This document shows, piece by piece, positions 59,801 through 64,000 of a stretch of 64,000 nt of DNA. How positions within the stretch are numbered: position 1 is the stretch's first letter; every line of letters begins with the position of its first letter. Made by a program: the position numbers and the translations under genes. Below the pieces are notes generated by a model. It ran no database searches, was not told the origin of the DNA, and saw only the letters and a list, made by a program, of their open reading frames with translations. This stretch comes from an uncultured Eubacteriales bacterium (GTDB taxonomy: Bacteria > Bacillota > Clostridia > Oscillospirales > Oscillospiraceae), in the NCBI GenBank assembly GCA_905198835.1, contig CAJKDY010000012.1:1-64000 (forward strand), in the 5' to 3' direction.

Positions 59801-62800
59801 GCGGGAAGCGGCGCTCGTAGTAGTTGGCGGGGCCGGAAGCGCCGGTGTAGGCCGTGCCGTCGTCCAGCACGGGGATACCGTACTTGGCGATGGACATCAG
59901 TCCCATATAGTAGCTGTACTTGGTGTTGGACGCGGAGTCATAGCCCAGGTCCTTATTGCTATAGATCACGCTGTTCTTGCGGTCATAGCTGAAGGCGGTA
60001 CGGGCAGCGCCGGCAAAGTAGACGTTGTCCCAGTAGTTGCCGGCGTTGTTGCTGGCGGAGCCGGTCCAGCTCTCGGCGGGCACACGGTCCATAGCGGCCA
60101 GGCCCACACCGTTCTGGGTGTTGCTGGTGTTCCAGCGCAGGACCTCCACGTCGGCCTTCAGGGTGTAGTTGGTGCCGGCGGGGATGGGAGTGTAGTAGAA
60201 CAGCAGGCCGTCGGCGCCCTCGTTCTCCTTGATCTTACCGGCGCCGTCCCGGGAGCTCAGCAGCACGCGGCCCTGGGGGTCGGTGTTCAGATCGCCGGTC
60301 AGGCCGGTGATCTCATGCTTCACGGTCTCGCCCTTGTAGTTCTTGAACTCGGCGGTGTAGCTGCCGTCGGCGGTGGTGTTCACCGTGGCGGTCTTGCCGG
60401 GGTCCTGATAGTTGGTCAGGGGCTTGGCGTTGGGGCCGCCCACCACCCAGTTGGACATATCGGTGGCGGAGGTACCGAAGGTGACCTCGGTCCAGGCGGT
60501 GACCTTCTCAGCCTCGGCCACGGCGGTGGCGGGCTCGGACTCCAGCGTCTCGCTGGTGGAGGTACGGGTGGCGGAGACCTTGAAGTCATAGGAGGTCTCG
60601 GCGGTCAGACCGGGCACCACATAGCTGTAGGTGGCCTTGCCGTCCACGGCGGTCACAGTGGTGGCGGGGTCGGTGGGCCACGCGGCGGCGGAGGTCTCCT
60701 TCACGAAGACCTTGTAGGTGTCGGCCTCGGTCACGGCGCCCCACATCACGGTGATGCCCACCTTGCCGTCAGTGCCGGCGCCGTTGGAGGCGGCGGAGGA
60801 GATGGCGGGCTTCTCCAGAGGCAGAATAAAGCCGGACACAGAGCCCTCGCCGGCGGGGATGTCGGTCTCGCCCTCGCGCTGCAGGCTGGCCTTAAAGGTA
60901 TAGGTGCCGGAGAGAGGGGGATTGAAGACGATGCTGTGGGTGTCGCTGGCAGTGACGTCGGACTTGGTGGCGACCACATCGCCAGCTGCGTTCAGCATCT
61001 GAACGGTCAGGCTGTCGGCATAGGTGGTCATGGTGCCGGCGGCCTCGTCGGTGATCACGCCCACCTTGGGGCCGGTCACGGTGACGGTGATGGTACCCTT
61101 GGTGTTGTCGGGGGTGCCGGTGATGGTAGCGCCCTCCGCGCCCTGGGCGGCGGCGGTCCACTCAGCGGTGACCTCTTCCATGCTGCCGCTCTTAAAGTCA
61201 AAGCCGTAGAGCATGATCTTGCCGCCCTTGAAGCCCACGGTGATCTCGTCGCCGTTCTTCACCTGCACGGCATCCTTCAGGGGAACCTGAGACTCGGCGA
61301 ACCACTTGCCGCTGTTGGCAGTAGCGTGCTTGCCCTCCTTATTCAGGCAGAAGTAGGGCTTCTGGTTCTCCGCGGTACTGCTGTTGACCTTGGTGTAGAT
61401 GGTCAGGATACCGTCCGCCTTCGCCTTGAAGACGAACTTGGCACCGGTATAGGTGACCACACCATCAGCCTCGGTGAACGCGCCGTTGGTGTTGCCGGCC
61501 AGCCAGCCGTCAAAGCCCTCAGCGCCGGTCTCACCCTTATACTTATACTTGTCGGCGGGGACCCACAGCTCCACGGCGGTGACGCCCTCGGTCTTCACCT
61601 GGGTATCCGCGGTGACCTCATACTGGGTGTTGTCCGTGGCGGTGCCGGTAGCGCCGGGCACAGAGTCCAGATTGGCTTTCCAGCTCTCGTTGATGGACAC
61701 GGTGAAGTCAAAGCCGTAGAGCATGATCTTGCCGCCCTTGAAGCCCACGGTGATCTCGTCGCCGTTCTTCACCTGCACGGCATCCTTCAGGGGAACCTGA
61801 GACTCGGCGAACCACTTGCCGCTGTTGGCAGTAGCGTGCTTGCCCTCCTTATTCAGGCAGAAGTAGGGCTTCTGGTTCTCCGCGGTACTGCTGTTGACCT
61901 TGGTGTAGATGGTCAGGATACCGTCCGCCTTCGCCTTGAAGACGAACTTGGCACCGGTATAGGTGACCACACCATCAGCCTCGGTGAACGCGCCGTTGGT
62001 GTTGCCGGCCAGCCAGCCGTCAAAGCCCTCAGCGCCGGTCTCACCCTTATACTTATACTTGTCGGCGGGGACCCACAGCTCCACGGCGGTGATGCCCTCG
62101 GTCTTCACCTGGGTGTCCGCGGTGACCTCATACTGGGTGTTGTCCGTGGCAGTGCCGGTGGCGCCGGGCACGGAGTCCAGATTGGCCTTCCAGGAGCCGC
62201 CGGTCATGACGGTGACTTCCTCGTCGCCACAGCGGGTGCAGACGCCGTTCTCATACTTATGGCCCAGAGCCTCGATGGCAGCGCCCTTGGTGAGGATCTT
62301 CCCGCAGTTGGAGCAGACGGTGTCCGCCTCCTTGCCGGGGGCAGTGCAGGTAGCGGCCACGGCGTTCTTCTGCTCGGTGCTGGTGTGCTGGCAGTCCACA
62401 TACACGTTGCCGTTGGTCTCGGTGACCTCAACGGAGAGCACGTGGACGGAGGTCTGGTTGGCGGTCTCCACGATGCGGTAGTCGCCCGTGGCCACATTGG
62501 TATAGGTGGCGGTGACCGTCACCTGGTTGCTGGCAATGTTGCTGGTGTCGTTGTTGGCGTCCACCAGAGCGGTGCCCGCGGTGCCGCCCGTATAGGGGAC
62601 GACGGCGCCGCCGCTGACCTTGCCGCTGCTGCTGCCGCCCCGGAAGGTGACCTTCACGGTGGCGTCGGTGCCGGTGATGGCAAAGCCAATGTAGTTGCCG
62701 CCGTTCTTGGCCACGTTCAGGCCGGGAACAGCCGCGTCACCGGTGCCGACTTCCTTCCGGGCGATGTTGTTATCGCTAAAGGTAAAGAAGTCGTCGGTGC

Positions 62801-63071
62801 CGTACTTGCCGGCGGCATAGAAGGCGTCCTTCGCGACGCTGGACAGCTCGGTGTCGGTAAAGTCCAGCTTATAGGTTTTCGCCTCGCCGGTGGTCTCCAT
62901 CAGCGTAGCCTTCTTAACGCTGCTGGAGCGGGGGCGGGTGGCCGTCTCCGTCGCCGGCGTCTCGGCCACGTCGCCGCCCATGGGGCGCGCGGCCATAGCG
63001 GGCGCCATCAAGCCGCAGACCATAACAATGGCCAGCAGCAATGACAGCAGTTGCTTGGTTGATCTTTTCAT
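56811..63071 (-). CDS. SLH-anchored multidomain pectate lyase (PL9-like)
   Basis: 2086 residues. Signal peptide; N-terminal beta-rich region; a CxxC-type insert (CSNCGKILTKG, CTRCGDEE) near residue 260-290; two near-identical ~163-residue beta domains (about 292-625); an FN3 domain (about 750-860); a further beta-sandwich region; a right-handed beta-helix of PL9 type (about 1350-1725: YVSPTGRSTNYGTKARPLDV, ADGFGAKERCGTGNVFDGC, NADDGWDFYAK, GNGNGFKMGGS, AKGIDSNNGPD), then three SLH domains (1900-2086) that bind it to the wall. It would cut de-esterified pectin at the surface, feeding the import genes. Confidence 0.88.
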   Translation of the reverse strand: MKRSTKQLLSLLLAIVMVCGLMAPAMAARPMGGDVAETPATETATRPRSSSVKKATLMETTGEAKTYKLDFTDTELSSVAKDAFYAAGKYGTDDFFTFSDNNIARKEVGTGDAAVPGLNVAKNGGNYIGFAITGTDATVKVTFRGGSSSGKVSGGAVVPYTGGTAGTALVDANNDTSNIASNQVTVTATYTNVATGDYRIVETANQTSVHVLSVEVTETNGNVYVDCQHTSTEQKNAVAATCTAPGKEADTVCSNCGKILTKGAAIEALGHKYENGVCTRCGDEEVTVMTGGSWKANLDSVPGATGTATDNTQYEVTADTQVKTEGITAVELWVPADKYKYKGETGAEGFDGWLAGNTNGAFTEADGVVTYTGAKFVFKAKADGILTIYTKVNSSTAENQKPYFCLNKEGKHATANSGKWFAESQVPLKDAVQVKNGDEITVGFKGGKIMLYGFDFTVSINESWKANLDSVPGATGTATDNTQYEVTADTQVKTEGVTAVELWVPADKYKYKGETGAEGFDGWLAGNTNGAFTEADGVVTYTGAKFVFKAKADGILTIYTKVNSSTAENQKPYFCLNKEGKHATANSGKWFAESQVPLKDAVQVKNGDEITVGFKGGKIMLYGFDFKSGSMEEVTAEWTAAAQGAEGATITGTPDNTKGTITVTVTGPKVGVITDEAAGTMTTYADSLTVQMLNAAGDVVATKSDVTASDTHSIVFNPPLSGTYTFKASLQREGETDIPAGEGSVSGFILPLEKPAISSAASNGAGTDGKVGITVMWGAVTEADTYKVFVKETSAAAWPTDPATTVTAVDGKATYSYVVPGLTAETSYDFKVSATRTSTSETLESEPATAVAEAEKVTAWTEVTFGTSATDMSNWVVGGPNAKPLTNYQDPGKTATVNTTADGSYTAEFKNYKGETVKHEITGLTGDLNTDPQGRVLLSSRDGAGKIKENEGADGLLFYYTPIPAGTNYTLKADVEVLRWNTSNTQNGVGLAAMDRVPAESWTGSASNNAGNYWDNVYFAGAARTAFSYDRKNSVIYSNKDLGYDSASNTKYSYYMGLMSIAKYGIPVLDDGTAYTGASGPANYYERRFPLDTRIPADGVTAKAEGNTNRFNTIGNYSGKPAGFSLMHENSDFMSKYELTKFTLTIQKNNTGYISTLSVKDANGKETVLGQNIDYFVKGAMDLSGDEPYHADDVSGRKDLPGIQKCLDKDYEYVGFFTAREMDALFTNVQLTTIPEEEDADPVSPPITYIAPSMSISSGDSSNSEDFIFSVSSNVEGTVTVTQNGSVLPETYQTKFNDLGLVDRVDIPVKLKNGNNTFTATFQPDPNQKLPAVFTELANTETITKDCIVKYQQKFGDLKNLYVSPTGRSTNYGTKARPLDVYTAVSVVRPGQNIILLDGVYNLTKTIRINRGMNGTEDQPIYFVAEPGAHVVLNGQRKAGSVLVHGSDWWIFKDFEVVGASGVGFQVSGNHNIVQNIKIHDNLTTGLQISTLSSSTDRPPVRPTEDKIDGDLEITDWGDWPCYNTILNCESYRNYDSGYDGADGFGAKERCGTGNVFDGCAAYWNADDGWDFYAKTAPDQGPLGRTTIINCVAFQNGYEVRKLADVKNVIPEFEDDGYNAKMNLDADGKIVLTEAGNGNGFKMGGSHLPGAHRVENSFAFYNKAKGIDSNNGPDIKVVGCTSYNNAQENVGLKSDFAVLNYLVEKTVSFKDDNAPDYVDQKEGVIKKMKDSAPEADSKKGQTSTSVYNYYQWDGTQTKGVGTVTGNITADNFVSLDFDNTQWVNGAVRDADGTLALGDFLRLTGVTDAGAGELVNNTTPVENPDAVVNPPEEGPSGGNGGAVSGGNGGSISEITNKKDEDDKPADSFTAKSTTDAEGNTEIVVTDANGETVADVKIPATIPAPESKFEDVADDHWAADAINNMAGLSIVNGIGDSIFGTDNELTRAQLATMLYRFANGKAGISNTFADVPADQWYTDAIGWAVKVGVVTGYSEDAFGPNDVITREQLAVMLSRFAKLVGLDTETTVSGLVDFSDRGTVSEWAKDGMSWCVKNGIINGVSADTLSPATSATRAQTALMLDRFIGLMK
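61195..62194 (-). repeat. near-identical tandem duplication inside the pectate lyase gene
   Basis: Two copies of about 490 bp (61195-61684 and 61705-62194), offset 510 bp, with only a handful of differences (for example GTATCC/GTGTCC, GGCTTT/GGCCTT). They encode the two ~163-residue beta domains (SWKANLDSVPGATG ... KIMLYGFDF). The low divergence implies a recent duplication or ongoing gene conversion. The domain is not recognised; a carbohydrate-binding role is a guess. Confidence 0.93.
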
Positions 63072-63131
63072 CGTGTTCCCTCCTATTAAAATAAGTGCAT
63101 TTTGCCGATTCCCCGGCACCATACTGAGTGT

Positions 63132-63160
63132 ATTTTAGCACACCTTGCCCAACAAAGCAA
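63132..63160 (-). promoter_or_regulatory. promoter of the pectate lyase gene
   Basis: On the minus strand TTGCTT (63155-63160), 17-base spacer, TAAAAT (63132-63137), about 60 bases before the ATG, which has GGAGGG upstream. Confidence 0.7.
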
Positions 63161-63254
63161 GAGGGATACAAAGATTTTTTGCTTTTTTTCACAAAGCACA
63201 AGATGTGGTGCCCCACGCCTTTTGTAACCCCCAACAAACCCGCCCCACGCGCGC

Positions 63255-63290
63255 AAAAAAGGACGGTCCCCGTAGGGACCGTCCTTTTTT
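63255..63290 (-). terminator. intrinsic terminator of the window-edge SLH gene
   Basis: 16-bp stem (63255-63270, 63275-63290; loop CGTA) with six A and six T; same core as the terminator at 22127-22152. It follows the A-B repeat pair that comes after the SLH gene stop. The region 63072-63574 has no gene: it holds the pectate-lyase promoter, this terminator and the two repeats. Confidence 0.92.
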
Positions 63291-63302
63291 ATGCGGGGGT
63301 CT

Positions 63303-63431
63303 GTCACGCTTGGGTTGGGCGCGCTTTCGCCGGTTCTTTCGCCGCCCTTGGCAAAATGCCGCTAGCTTCGCCAGCCTGTTTTTGCCGTGCGGTCGGCTCC
63401 AAGCCCGGCGGTGCGCCTACCCTCGCGCTTC
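63303..63431 (+). repeat. structured intergenic repeat, type A (copy 6)
   Basis: 129 bp, GTCACGC to GCGCTTC. Outer GGCGCGC/GTGCGCC, middle GCCG/CGGC, GGCAAAA/TTTTGCC, apical GCTAGC/GCCAGC with one A-C mismatch. Followed 3 bases later by a type B copy in the same orientation. Confidence 0.92.
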
Positions 63432-63434
63432 CTT

Positions 63435-63570
63435 GTCACGCTCGGGTTGGGCGGCCTTCTCGGCCCCGCTTCGCCCCTGTGCGGCCCAAATGCCGCTCAC
63501 GCCTTCGGCGTTCGCCTGTTTTGGGCCTGTCGGGGCTCCATCGGCGCCGGGCCGCCTACCCTCGCGCTTC
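63435..63570 (+). repeat. structured intergenic repeat, type B (copy 7)
   Basis: 136 bp, GTCACGC to GCGCTTC. Outer GGCGGCC/GGCCGCC, second GCCCC/GGGGC, third GGCCCAAA/TTTGGGCC, apical ACGCC/GGCGT with TTC loop. It ends 4 bases from the stop codon of the partial SLH gene. Confidence 0.92.
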
Positions 63571-63574
63571 GTGC

Positions 63575-64000
63575 TTACTTCATCAAACCGATAAGCCGGT
63601 CGAACATGACGGTGGCCTCGGTGCGGGTGATGTTGGTCTTGGGATCCAGGGTGTCGTCCCCGCGGCCCTTCATCACGCCGGTCTTCACGCACCAAGCCAG
63701 GCTGTCGGTAGCCCAGGTGTCGGCCTGGTCGGCGTCGGTGAAGGCGTCCAGAGCGGAGACATGGGCCTTGGTGTCCATGCCGATGAGGTTGGCGAAGCGG
63801 CAGAGCATCACGGCCAGCTGCTGGCGGGTGATGGCGTCGTCAGGACCGAAGGCCTCGGCGGAGTAGCCGTTGACCACGCCGGTCTTGGAGGCCCAGGCCA
63901 CCGCGTCAGCGGCCCAGTGGCCCTGAACGTCGGCGAAGGTGGACTCCAGCCCGGTCTTACCGTCGGACAGCCGGAAGAACATGGTAGCCACGGCGCCGCG
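63575..64000 (-). CDS. SLH-domain surface protein (C-terminal part, cut by window edge)
   Basis: The visible 141 residues are the end of a larger protein: the tail of one SLH domain (TMFFRLSDGKTG), then a second (STFADVQGHWAADAVAWAS ... ITRQQLAVMLCRFANLIG) and a third (AFTDADQADTWATDSLAWCV ... ITRTEATVMFDRLIGLMK). The same three-SLH ending as the neighbouring pectate lyase, with the same last residues DRxIGLMK, so it is likely another wall-anchored protein. Its catalytic part lies outside the window. Confidence 0.85.
   Translation of the reverse strand, partial: RGAVATMFFRLSDGKTGLESTFADVQGHWAADAVAWASKTGVVNGYSAEAFGPDDAITRQQLAVMLCRFANLIGMDTKAHVSALDAFTDADQADTWATDSLAWCVKTGVMKGRGDDTLDPKTNITRTEATVMFDRLIGLMK

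Noticed and set aside
56631..63044. An open frame of 2137 codons on the plus strand, antisense to the pectate lyase gene
   Set aside because: It is rich in His/Gly/Val/Ala as expected from the complement of a GC-biased gene, has no domain, and the minus-strand frame has clear PL9 and SLH motifs.
28995..64000. A Bacteroidetes-type polysaccharide utilisation locus
   Set aside because: No SusC/SusD pair; uptake is by an ABC system and the surface enzymes use SLH anchoring, so it is a Gram-positive type locus.

Overview
This window looks like a chromosome segment of a GC-rich, anaerobic gut-type Firmicute, most likely an Oscillospiraceae/Ruminococcaceae-type Clostridium. The grounds are the classical S10-spc ribosomal operon, zinc-type S14, a HemZ radical-SAM enzyme, consensus sigma-A promoters with strong AGGAGG ribosome binding sites, and surface proteins with S-layer homology (SLH) domains. 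The genus is inference. I see no phage, insertion sequence with transposase, or CRISPR.

Region 1 (1-13471, minus strand) is one long ribosomal operon read from a perfect TTGACA-17-TAGAAT promoter: rpsJ, rplC, rplD, rplW, rplB, rpsS, rplV, rpsC, rplP, rpmC, rpsQ, rplN, rplX, rplE, rpsN, rpsH, rplF, rplR, rpsE, rpmD, rplO, secY, adk, map, infA, rpmJ (cut by the window edge). Oddities are a 90-residue Ala/Lys/Glu-rich extension on L5, an Arg/Gly/Asp-rich tail on S3, a repeated tail on L3, and two structured gaps inside the operon.

Region 2 (13468-28850) is housekeeping: a YihY-type membrane protein; a plus-strand operon (GlmU-like nucleotidyltransferase, NYN-domain protein, metallo-hydrolase, HemZ, nucleoside kinase, Mrp-type ATPase); a minus-strand operon (alanine-racemase-like protein lacking the catalytic lysine, D-aminoacyl-tRNA deacylase, stalk-domain protein); a large secreted S-layer-like protein; and mnmG-mnmA plus tRNA-Gly(GCC). 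The 3' end of mnmG carries an in-frame palindromic repeat.

Region 3 (28995-64000) is mainly a pectin/galacturonate utilisation locus. Outside the cell: an SLH-anchored family 9 pectate lyase, a pectin methylesterase-like protein (no export signal seen) and an acetyl-esterase-like hydrolase. Uptake: a ten-gene ABC operon with a very large lipoprotein receptor, two permeases, two MsmX/UgpC-type ATPases and five uncharacterised membrane proteins. Inside: GH28, GH105, KduI, KduD-like SDR, UxaB, UxaA, KdgK and a KDPG aldolase fused to a glyoxalase-like domain, giving pyruvate and glyceraldehyde-3-phosphate. UxaC is not in the window. An AraC regulator lies upstream of kduI, and a 14-bp direct repeat with exactly 21-bp period sits at the ABC-operon promoter. 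A lone TRAP receptor and a lipoprotein barnase homologue (no barstar neighbour) follow.

The most notable unlisted signal is a family of ~130-136-bp intergenic repeats (seven copies, two subtypes A and B). Compensatory changes in four helices show that a long hairpin is conserved. Three loci have the order stop codon - repeat - intrinsic terminator, and two distant loci contain the same tandem A-B unit.
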